A stretch of 59,673 nt of DNA, taken from assembly GCA_003568415.1 (NCBI GenBank), contig PWXV01000169.1, positions 1-59,673 of the forward strand. Direction: 5' to 3'. Shown piece after piece: positions 52,566-59,673 of this stretch. A program made the translations under genes and the position numbers. The notes beneath the pieces were generated by a model. It saw nothing but the letters and a program-made list of their open reading frames with translations. It ran no database searches and had not been told where the DNA came from. This DNA comes from Ignavibacteriales bacterium (GTDB lineage Bacteria > Bacteroidota > Ignavibacteria > T3Sed10-11). Position 1 is the first letter of the stretch. The number at the start of each line of letters is the position of its first letter.

Positions 52566-54566
52566 ATGCTTTCATATATGCTCAAAACAGTATCAATACT
52601 ATTAATAACTTTATTTGGAACAGACAATCTTTTTTCATCCTCACCACCGGATACGGTTAAAGGATCGTTTTCGTTAGGTGAGATCGAAGTTATCGGTACA
52701 CCGGTACCCAGGACTCCCGTGACAGTCGACCGGGTGATTGAGCCGTCGGCAAAGAATCCGGACAAACCGACGATTGCAGATGCAGTCGGGCGATTGCCCG
52801 GTGTGCATCTTGCCCACGTTGGTGAGCGAAATGAAACGGCAGTGTATGTACGCGGATTTGATGTAAAGCGTGTGCCGCTATTTCTTGATGGTATTCCCAT
52901 CTACGTGCCGTATGACGGATATCCCGATTTCGGCCGCTTTCTGATATATGATATTTCGGCGGTTGTGGTATCGAAGGGATACAGCTCGGTTCTGTACGGT
53001 CCCAACACGATGGGGGGCGCGATCAACATGGTATCGCGTAAACCGGAAGAAACCTTGGAGGGAACCGCGGGCATTTCCTATGCATCGGGGAATTCCCGGA
53101 GATCGTTTATTAATGTCGGTTCGCGGCACGAAAACTGGTATCTCCAGGCAGGCGGAGTTTATTCTGCATCGGATTATTTTCGCGTTTCGGGACGTAATGG
53201 AGATATTGCAGGTAAGAAAAGAGATAATGCATTTGAGAACGATGTGAAGGGGAGTTTTAAGATCGGATTTACACCCAACAGATTTGATGAGTATGCAATC
53301 GGCTATTCGTATCAAAGCGGTGAGAAGGGTACACCCGTCTATCTCGGTTCTCATCCGGCAATGCCGGTACGCTACTGGCGATGGCCCGAATGGAATAAAG
53401 AAAGCATATATTTCACATCCACTACCCGTGTATTCGGGTTGCATCGCGTCAAGACGAGATTGTATTACGATACGTTTGAGAATGCCCTTTACAGTTATGA
53501 CGATGATACCTATTCAACAATGAATATGGGGCGTTCTTTCCGGAGTTATTATAATGATTACACCTATGGCGGGTCGGCAGAGATGTCGGTAGATGCCGGT
53601 TCATTTGGAAGTATACGTACCGCAGTTCATTATAAAAAGGATGTTCACCGGGAACGGCAGGATGATGAACCGCAGCTCACTTTTGCCGATGAAATTCTCT
53701 CGGCGGCGGTTGAGATATCGGCACCCGTTGCCCGGGATGTTTCAATCGTAGCCGGTGCAAGTATTGACCGTTTGAGTTCCTATCGTGCAGAATACTTTGA
53801 CGATGATGATGGTTCCATTAACCGGTTTCCCAATACAGGTACAACTGCATTTAACCCGCAACTGGCGGCGCTTCTGGATCTTTCAGCTAATGGAACACTT
53901 CACGCATCGGTAGCACGGAAAACCCGGTTGCCTTCAATGCGCGACCGGTATTCCTTTCGACTCGGTCGTACTATTCCCAATCCATCAATAGGCGAGGAAC
54001 GGGCGACACATTTTGAGATTGGCTACTCGGATCTGCTGTTTGATGATGTGTTTATAAAAACGGAAGTGTTCTTCAGCGACGTGGATGATTTCATCATGTT
54101 CGTCACCGTTCCTGATCCCGGTAACCCGGAGCATATTGTTGAGCAGAACGTGAATATCGGCAGCTTGCACAAATACGGGTTTGATCTCCATGCATTTTAC
54201 CAACCGCACGCACGTTTTGATATCGACCTTGTATATTCATTTATTCACATCGACAACCGCACGACGGATGATAAGATCATCAACATTCCCGATCACGCCC
54301 TGCGTACGGAGACAGCATACACTTTATTCGATACATTCCGGCTGCGGTCAATCGTTACAATGTATACGGACCGGTACAGTTCGTCCGACGGCGAACGTGT
54401 TGCGGACGGGTTTATTACGGCGGATCTGCACGTTGAGTTTCCGTGGCAGGACAGGGTGACAGTGAATGCCGGCGTGAACAATCTATTCGACACGGCTTAT
54501 GAATACTTTGAAGGATACCCGCAGCCGGGGAGGAATTATTTTGCAGGGTTGAGGTTGAGGTGGTAA
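52566..54566 (+). CDS. TonB-dependent receptor
   Basis: A 666-residue outer-membrane receptor with a signal peptide (MLSYMLKTVSILLITLFGT), a TonB-box-like strand (GEIEVIGTP), a plug domain (ADAVGRLPGVHL, VRGFDVKRVPLFLDGIPI, YGPNTMGGAINMVSRK) and a 22-strand-type barrel ending in LRLRW. The ATG at 52566 is chosen because the longer frame back to 52470 runs through an intergenic repeat. It follows the mobA-NTPase genes in the same direction. The substrate is unknown; a molybdenum chelate or cofactor precursor is a contextual guess. Confidence 0.88.
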   Translation: MLSYMLKTVSILLITLFGTDNLFSSSPPDTVKGSFSLGEIEVIGTPVPRTPVTVDRVIEPSAKNPDKPTIADAVGRLPGVHLAHVGERNETAVYVRGFDVKRVPLFLDGIPIYVPYDGYPDFGRFLIYDISAVVVSKGYSSVLYGPNTMGGAINMVSRKPEETLEGTAGISYASGNSRRSFINVGSRHENWYLQAGGVYSASDYFRVSGRNGDIAGKKRDNAFENDVKGSFKIGFTPNRFDEYAIGYSYQSGEKGTPVYLGSHPAMPVRYWRWPEWNKESIYFTSTTRVFGLHRVKTRLYYDTFENALYSYDDDTYSTMNMGRSFRSYYNDYTYGGSAEMSVDAGSFGSIRTAVHYKKDVHRERQDDEPQLTFADEILSAAVEISAPVARDVSIVAGASIDRLSSYRAEYFDDDDGSINRFPNTGTTAFNPQLAALLDLSANGTLHASVARKTRLPSMRDRYSFRLGRTIPNPSIGEERATHFEIGYSDLLFDDVFIKTEVFFSDVDDFIMFVTVPDPGNPEHIVEQNVNIGSLHKYGFDLHAFYQPHARFDIDLVYSFIHIDNRTTDDKIINIPDHALRTETAYTLFDTFRLRSIVTMYTDRYSSSDGERVADGFITADLHVEFPWQDRVTVNAGVNNLFDTAYEYFEGYPQPGRNYFAGLRLRW

Positions 54567-54601
54567 TAATTTTTGATGTCAAAATATTTTTTGAAGTAGT
54601 G

Positions 54602-54628
54602 TTGACTTTTGATTTTATTGTGTATAAA
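54602..54628 (+). promoter_or_regulatory. Candidate promoter of the CT-tract locus
   Basis: TTGACT (54602-54607) and TATAAA (54623-54628, preceded by TG) are 15 bp apart, short of the ideal 17. It lies about 118 bp before the ATG at 54746 and after the stop of the receptor gene. Confidence 0.4.
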
Positions 54629-54765
54629 TTCGCTTAAGTCATCAATTCTCTTTCCACCATTGGCGATGACGGAGTAATCGCAGCACATACCGAATTAAAG
54701 GGGAGCTCTATACCCGCACTCAAAATAATATTTGGGAGTACTACCATGAAATGGCTCAATATTTG

Positions 54766-54796
<31 letters not shown>

Positions 54797-54800
54797 TCTT

Positions 54801-56123
54801 TTGCTGTTTATGAACATGGGATGCGAGCAAGCGGTAGAAGTATCGAATGAATTCGGAATTGAAAATCCCGTATCCACTTCGCATGCTGAATTAGATCCCG
54901 CCACATTAGAGATACTCGAAGCCGCGTATCAGCAAACACCGATAGAAAAAAGTAACTGGTATACCTACGGCGTTCTCGACCGTGATAGAACCGATTCGTT
55001 TTGTTATGTAGCTTATTCTAATGCAGATGTATACCAGGAATATAGCATGCAAAAAATTGACGGTGAGTGGGTGCTGGGTGAACTGATTAAAAACGAATCG
55101 GCAATCAGAATAGAAAAGAAATCAATACAAAAGACTTTATCCGATACGGCATATACAAAAAAGATCGCAGAGATATTTACAGGACAGCTCCATAATCAGC
55201 TAAGAGATGAATGGTATGTGCCCGGCAATCATCAAGAAACTGGTATATGGACTATTGGCCCTATTCAATATCAAACTGATTTACCTACCCGAGCTGTTTT
55301 CATCGAAGGAACACAAATTGTCGGTAATAAAGAACACAAGATAGAATGGGTTGGACCCTGGGTGTGGACACGTTACTCACATCCATCGGGAAGTCAATCA
55401 TCTAATAATAAGAATACATTTACCGAAATTTTTCATAATGGAGTTTATTATCCATCTCAAGAATTAAAGGCAACATATAGGCATCGAATAACAGAGATAG
55501 GTGTACCGAGTGTTCCTACACAAATATCTCCTGCGAATGGTTTTAACGCAATTGGAACATCTATTTATTTTTCATGGTCGGCATCAAGCGGCGGAGGTAC
55601 AATAACATACAGACTTCAAATTTCGACTCAATCTAATTTTTCAAGTCTGTTTCTAAATCAATCCGGTATTACTAACACAAATAGATCCGTGAGCGGATTT
55701 TCACCGGGTACAAAATATTATTGGAGAGTAAGAGCGGAAAATGAACAAGGAGCGAGTGCATGGTCCTCTGTACGCAGCTTTACATCTCCATTGTCAACAC
55801 CGTCTGTCTCCGCTTCGATTCAAAATGGACATCCGAGAGTCACATGGTCATCAGTGCAGAATGCAAATTATTATGAGATATATAAAAAAATAGATACAAG
55901 TTCTACTTGGTATTTGTACGGATCGACAACAGGTACAACATATACTGACATACATGCAAATGTTTCCGGTTATCAGGGGAGCGGCTATCCAAGGCGAACT
56001 CCGTATGTAGCATATTATGTAGTTGCAAGAGGCAATAATGGATCAAAAAGCAGTAATTCAGTCCAGCATTATTTTGATCTTTCCGATATAACGCCACTTG
56101 GCGATGGAGAAATTATACAATAA
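54801..56123 (+). CDS. Phase-variable lipoprotein with fibronectin type III-like domains (OFF frame)
   Basis: A 440-codon frame that lacks a good start of its own (first TTG at 54801). The natural start is the ATG at 54746, out of frame by one CT unit. One more unit would give a signal peptide MKWLNICSL...ILLLFMNMGC ending in a lipobox-like Cys, so the product should be a surface or outer-membrane lipoprotein. About residues 235-330 and 335-425 look like two fibronectin III-type modules (TKYYWRVRAENEQGASAW is typical). An assembly error in the tract could also explain the frame break. The next gene starts 10 bp after the stop. Confidence 0.8.
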   Translation: MLFMNMGCEQAVEVSNEFGIENPVSTSHAELDPATLEILEAAYQQTPIEKSNWYTYGVLDRDRTDSFCYVAYSNADVYQEYSMQKIDGEWVLGELIKNESAIRIEKKSIQKTLSDTAYTKKIAEIFTGQLHNQLRDEWYVPGNHQETGIWTIGPIQYQTDLPTRAVFIEGTQIVGNKEHKIEWVGPWVWTRYSHPSGSQSSNNKNTFTEIFHNGVYYPSQELKATYRHRITEIGVPSVPTQISPANGFNAIGTSIYFSWSASSGGGTITYRLQISTQSNFSSLFLNQSGITNTNRSVSGFSPGTKYYWRVRAENEQGASAWSSVRSFTSPLSTPSVSASIQNGHPRVTWSSVQNANYYEIYKKIDTSSTWYLYGSTTGTTYTDIHANVSGYQGSGYPRRTPYVAYYVVARGNNGSKSSNSVQHYFDLSDITPLGDGEIIQ

Positions 56124-56133
56124 AAGGTGTGCC

Positions 56134-57744
56134 GTGGAATATAAAAATAAAGTTATCATAAGTATAATTCTTTTATTTTTCCCTGCGTTGCTGTTTACGC
56201 AGGGAAAATATAATTCATTCTCCATTGGCGTTGAATTGCAGACCGGCTATGGATTTGTATCGGGCGTTGGATTTTCAGATCCAAGACCTATAGAAAATAT
56301 AGCCGGTGAATGGCTTAATGAGATAACTCATGGTTATATAATATCACCCCGCGTTCATTTGTCTATGCCGTTTGGTTTTCGGTTATACGGCGGCTATCAT
56401 TACGGTTCTTTCCCCGAGCAAAATGCCGATGCTGATTATTGGTCGAATATATACAGACAGGATATGAGAAACCGCTTTGAAATGTACGATAATAAAATCC
56501 GTAACACCAGCCGTGGGTTTTTAGCAGGTATTTCTTATGCACCGTCTTTTTTGCAGTATTATGTTCAGCCGTATTTTTTTACCGAGCTCCGAAGTGAGCG
56601 TTTTGAGTCAAGAACATATATTCTTGGCCGGTCGGATGAATGGTGGTCAATCTTCGGTCTACTAACCGGTGAAGTCTCGGGAACCACTTTAATGAGAACA
56701 AAACGGGTACGGAATATTGTGTATGGACTTGGATTTGAGATATCGCTTAGGAATAATATAAAAATTACTTCTGAATGGAAGAATCACTCTGGGATTTCTC
56801 CGATAGAAGAACGTATAATACGCCATGAAATTGGTCAGGAAAATATATACAAAATACGATCATTGGGTGAACTTGATATACTCGACGAACAAAAAATAAA
56901 AATGGATTACAATTCAATTAATTTTGGTATTCGGTATGATTTTCCGGATGCCTTCATTTCGCACAAAATGCTGTTTCCAAAAAGAAATGATAATTCGTTT
57001 CGAGTAGCACTGGAATTACAGGTAGGGATGGGGTTCGGATTTTATGGTATTAACGGAACTATAACAAAGGAAAGACCTTTTTTTGGTTACTTTAATAGTA
57101 TGATGATAAGTGATATCACTAATGTTTATTTGTTGTCCGGTAAAGCAATAATGTACGTTCCATACGGGATGCGTATTTATGCCGGATACCATAATGACTC
57201 GTATCCTGAGGATGATGTAAATTCTTTGTTCTGGGAATTATTATTTGGATTGAACTCTTCGGAAGAATACCGGACAGATCAATATCAAATATCAAATAAT
57301 AGCCGGGGTTTTATATACGGCGCTGCCTATGCACCTCCTTTTTTGAAGTTGTTTGTGCAGCCTTATGTATTCGGGGAAATAAGAAGTGAACGGCTGCGGT
57401 TAAACAAAAAACTGCACGGTGAAGTTGTCCAATTTCAGCCCCGGGATATTAACCAAACACTGACAGGCGAGTTTGAAGGTAACTCAAGCGTGATAACCGA
57501 TCGTGTAATAGGTTTTTCATATGGGGTCGGTATCGAGAAGCAATGGGGGAGAATAGTGGTAAGTCCCGAATGGAGATATCTCGCAACGAGTTTACCGGTT
57601 CTTGAAAGGAGGAGTAATTACTCTGTTATTACAGACAACGGTGAAAAAGTTGCGGGCATAGTGTGGCTGCATAAACCCGAAGATGAAAAGATAATGTTAC
57701 GGTATCATTCTATCCAATTGGGGGTCAGATTTATGATTTTCTAA
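56134..57744 (+). CDS. Outer-membrane protein made of two tandem related modules
   Basis: A 536-residue protein with a signal peptide (residues 1-24, MEYKNKVIISIILLFF) and two homologous halves. Matching segments are RLYGGYHYGSFPEQ with RIYAGYHNDSYPED, and SRGFLAGISYAPSFLQYYVQ with SRGFIYGAAYAPPFLKLFVQ, each followed by PY.F.E.RSER. Each half is probably a beta-barrel or beta-sandwich module. GTG at 56134 is chosen as start with AAAAGG upstream. It is probably co-expressed with the phase-variable lipoprotein. Function unknown. Confidence 0.75.
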   Translation: MEYKNKVIISIILLFFPALLFTQGKYNSFSIGVELQTGYGFVSGVGFSDPRPIENIAGEWLNEITHGYIISPRVHLSMPFGFRLYGGYHYGSFPEQNADADYWSNIYRQDMRNRFEMYDNKIRNTSRGFLAGISYAPSFLQYYVQPYFFTELRSERFESRTYILGRSDEWWSIFGLLTGEVSGTTLMRTKRVRNIVYGLGFEISLRNNIKITSEWKNHSGISPIEERIIRHEIGQENIYKIRSLGELDILDEQKIKMDYNSINFGIRYDFPDAFISHKMLFPKRNDNSFRVALELQVGMGFGFYGINGTITKERPFFGYFNSMMISDITNVYLLSGKAIMYVPYGMRIYAGYHNDSYPEDDVNSLFWELLFGLNSSEEYRTDQYQISNNSRGFIYGAAYAPPFLKLFVQPYVFGEIRSERLRLNKKLHGEVVQFQPRDINQTLTGEFEGNSSVITDRVIGFSYGVGIEKQWGRIVVSPEWRYLATSLPVLERRSNYSVITDNGEKVAGIVWLHKPEDEKIMLRYHSIQLGVRFMIF

Positions 57745-57827
57745 CCATTTCAATATCGTTTGTTTTCCTTGTAATAATTACCGGCCAAATAAACTACTAA
57801 TCAAAATAAATAAAAAGGGGCAGAACT

Positions 57828-58433
57828 ATGAGAACGTCGATAGCGGTTATACTCTGTGTCATTATTACCGGTTTCCAGAGCATATTGGCCGGTTCACACG
57901 CTACGGAAAATAATGCCGATTCCCGTTGGGGATTTAGTGCGGAATTGTTCAATCAGGATGCAACTGAACTTTCCGTTTCGAAAAAGGTCTCACGTACAAC
58001 GATGCTGCTGTTTTCCATCGGGCTTGGCTGGTCGGATGTTGAAGAGGAGCATGGTCTGGAGTCTTATCGGACTGTCAATGAATTTTTAATAACCGCAGGG
58101 CCTGAAATTCGACGGCTTTATTATCGGCATCCTTCTATTGCTTTATATGCTGGTATTCAACCGGCTGCCGGATACTCTCGTATAAGTAAAGAAATTGTAC
58201 AAACATCTGCGGAGGATACCAGGAAGACTTTATCGTTGGGTGTAAATTTTACACTCGGTGTGGAGTATGAAATAATAAATAATCTCAGCTTATCCGTTCA
58301 TTTCCTTCCGCTGCGATATTCATACAATGAAGTTACGAATGAAGCCGGACAGAATTCACCGGATATAACAACAAAGGTTCATCATATACAATTTGCCCAG
58401 CAGACCGGGTTGTATGTTCGGATTTATTTTTAA
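57828..58433 (+). CDS. Small outer-membrane beta-barrel protein
   Basis: A 201-residue protein with a signal peptide (MRTSIAVILCVIITGFQSILA), alternating strands suited to an 8- to 10-strand barrel and a terminal Phe (GLYVRIYF). AAAAGGGG lies before the ATG. It overlaps the convergent carotenoid gene by 4 nt. Function unknown. Confidence 0.72.
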   Translation: MRTSIAVILCVIITGFQSILAGSHATENNADSRWGFSAELFNQDATELSVSKKVSRTTMLLFSIGLGWSDVEEEHGLESYRTVNEFLITAGPEIRRLYYRHPSIALYAGIQPAAGYSRISKEIVQTSAEDTRKTLSLGVNFTLGVEYEIINNLSLSVHFLPLRYSYNEVTNEAGQNSPDITTKVHHIQFAQQTGLYVRIYF

Positions 58434-59074
58434 AGCAGTACAATCAATGCGATAAAGAATAAGCTCTGGGCAATAAAATAGTGTATAGCAACCGGAGTAT
58501 AAAAAGCAACTTTGAATTGTTTTAATACAAACGCCGCTGCAAAGCTGATGACAAACCATGCCGCATAGTTTTGCAGCGGTACATATCCCGTATCCCATGT
58601 CCAGTATCCTAATTGTATCGCAACAGGCTCAAGGATTGTATCGAACAGAACCGCAATAAGTCCTGTAATCAATGCAAACATGAGGGGACGTGTAATATAA
58701 TGCTGTGCTATACACGCTGCTCCAAGTACGACGAACACCCAGTTATACCCTATGATGAGCGGTACCCCGAATAACAGCGGTGCAAGCACCTCGCCGTAAT
58801 CGTACCCGCCGAAAACTAAACCGGTATGAACGCCTATCGCTTCAAGCGTGAACGTTACTATATACGTCCCTGCCATCCAGAGAATTACCGGTAAACCGTT
58901 TTTCCTGACCGTATGATATAATACGAAGGTTCCCATAATAAAGAGCGTGTATGGTGTAATCGCTACCATAGGATCGAACAATGGTTTCGTGGTATGGCCG
59001 ATCACACCAACCAGAAAAATGATATACACAAAAACGTATTTTCCGTATTGTTTTATATACGTCTCCCTTTCCAT
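58430..59074 (-). CDS. CruF-like carotenoid biosynthesis protein
   Basis: A 214-residue integral membrane protein with about seven helices of the carotenoid biosynthesis (DUF422/CruF) family. Conserved polar stretches are TFTLEAIGVHTGLVFGGYDYG, GVPLIIGYNW and FDTILEPVAIQLGYW followed by PLQNYAAWF. Known members hydrate the psi end of acyclic or monocyclic carotenoids. It overlaps the upstream glycosyltransferase by 22 nt, fitting a pathway in which the new hydroxyl is glycosylated. Confidence 0.83.
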   Translation of the reverse strand: MERETYIKQYGKYVFVYIIFLVGVIGHTTKPLFDPMVAITPYTLFIMGTFVLYHTVRKNGLPVILWMAGTYIVTFTLEAIGVHTGLVFGGYDYGEVLAPLLFGVPLIIGYNWVFVVLGAACIAQHYITRPLMFALITGLIAVLFDTILEPVAIQLGYWTWDTGYVPLQNYAAWFVISFAAAFVLKQFKVAFYTPVAIHYFIAQSLFFIALIVLL

Positions 59075-59673
59075 ACAATCTGTCCTTTAGAATATGTCTC
59101 AACCGAGCGGATACCGATAATGAGCATGAGTAAAATCTGAAATGGATGTAAAATGATATTATACAGCGGCGCCTGTTGCGATATGATTGAGATGAACAAT
59201 CTGTTCAGGATTATAAGGGTAATCGGATATATAAATAATCCGTTTTCAAGAACTGCTATAAAAGGCACTAAATAAACAACAGCAAGTACTGCAATGAATA
59301 GTATAAACAGCCATTGCGGGATATTGAAGCCCGCATAAAAGTTCTTTGTGAATCCGTTCGCTGCGTCGACCAGATTATCGTACATTCTGCACGAGATAAG
59401 CTCACCGCCAAGAAGCGTCATGATCTTGTTCCCATTGTTTTTTATTTTTCTCGCCAATTCCATATCTTCAACAATTTTACCTTTAACCGCATCGTGACCG
59501 CCAATTACAGAATATATTTCTCTGCTGAGTAAAATAAACTGTCCGTTTGCAGCCACAAACTTCGGGTTGGGTGAATCGGACACAAAACGAAGCGGTAAAA
59601 ATGAAAGCAGGATCCAGTTCATCATCGGAACCACCAACCGCTCGCTCAACGATTGCATTATTTGTGTGGGAAA
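59053..59673 (-). CDS. Family 2 glycosyltransferase, partial (probable carotenoid glycosyltransferase)
   Basis: The C-terminal part of a glycosyltransferase, open to the window edge at 59673, so the N-terminus is missing. It shows AANGQFILLSREIYSVIGGHDAVKGKIVEDMELARKIKNNG (split here only by reading), typical of the acceptor-side EDxxLxxxI region of GT2 enzymes, then several C-terminal membrane helices. The overlap with the CruF-like gene suggests a CruC-type enzyme adding sugar to a carotenoid hydroxyl. This is inferred from context. Confidence 0.75.
   Translation of the reverse strand, partial: FPTQIMQSLSERLVVPMMNWILLSFLPLRFVSDSPNPKFVAANGQFILLSREIYSVIGGHDAVKGKIVEDMELARKIKNNGNKIMTLLGGELISCRMYDNLVDAANGFTKNFYAGFNIPQWLFILFIAVLAVVYLVPFIAVLENGLFIYPITLIILNRLFISIISQQAPLYNIILHPFQILLMLIIGIRSVETYSKGQIVWKGRRI

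Overview
The window comes from a Gram-negative bacterium with moderate GC content. It has lipoprotein processing (Lgt), several outer-membrane beta-barrels and TonB-type receptors, periplasmic multihaem cytochromes and a Tat substrate. The mix of genes (a fused sugar-nucleotidyltransferase/phosphomannomutase, L-lysine 6-aminotransferase, glutaminyl-tRNA synthetase, a CruF-like carotenoid enzyme, weak or absent Shine-Dalgarno sites before some genes) suggests the FCB group (Bacteroidota, Chlorobiota, Ignavibacteriota, Calditrichota). That placement is an inference from gene content; no 16S rRNA, tRNA or CRISPR array was recognised.

Layout. 1-2.9 kb: acyl-CoA dehydrogenase plus an acyl-CoA carboxyltransferase (acyl-CoA or branched-chain amino-acid breakdown). 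3.0-4.4 kb: an orphan sigma-54 response regulator. 4.4-16 kb, minus strand: housekeeping genes (rlmB, a glutaredoxin-like protein, lgt, hisS, a PTS IIA protein, the fused nucleotidyltransferase/mutase, two transsulfuration enzymes, larB, oxyR). 16.3-29.8 kb, plus strand: plsY, an HtrA protease, purB, a lysine-catabolic pair (aldehyde dehydrogenase and lat), nadE, rsmI, gltX, glnS, and groESL behind a perfect CIRCE operator. 29.8-31.5 kb: a RelBE-like toxin-antitoxin pair flanked by a 75-bp direct repeat made from the 3' end of a thioesterase gene, then the thioesterase and a LOG-family gene. 31.5-34.5 kb: an outer-membrane receptor and ispE.

34.6-49.4 kb is the centrepiece: a compact set of genes for dissimilatory reduction of nitrate to ammonium. 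It holds a lipoprotein NrfA with a multi-pass tetrahaem NrfH/NapC-like partner, then a cytoplasmic PAS histidine kinase and a sigma-54 response regulator. These are followed by a unit of porin, monohaem Reeler-like cytochrome, very long NapA, NapG, NapH, NapD, a second membrane-anchored NrfA, and NrfH. No napB or typical napC is present. Sigma-54 promoter-like sites lie before the kinase gene and before the porin gene, the latter with repeated upstream motifs. The inferred route is nitrate entry through the porin, reduction to nitrite by NapA fed by NapGH (perhaps through the monohaem protein), and reduction of nitrite to ammonium by NrfAH.

49.4-54.6 kb: a structured leader with mutually exclusive terminator and antiterminator helices precedes an AhpD-like gene, mobA (molybdenum-cofactor maturation), a membrane/THEP1-NTPase fusion and a TonB-dependent receptor. 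This may supply molybdenum or its cofactor to NapA. 54.6-58.4 kb: surface proteins, including a lipoprotein whose signal peptide contains a (CT)14 tract that puts its start codon out of frame (a likely phase-variable gene in the OFF state) and an outer-membrane protein made of two diverged copies of one module. 58.4 kb to the end: a CruF-like carotenoid enzyme and a glycosyltransferase cut by the window edge.
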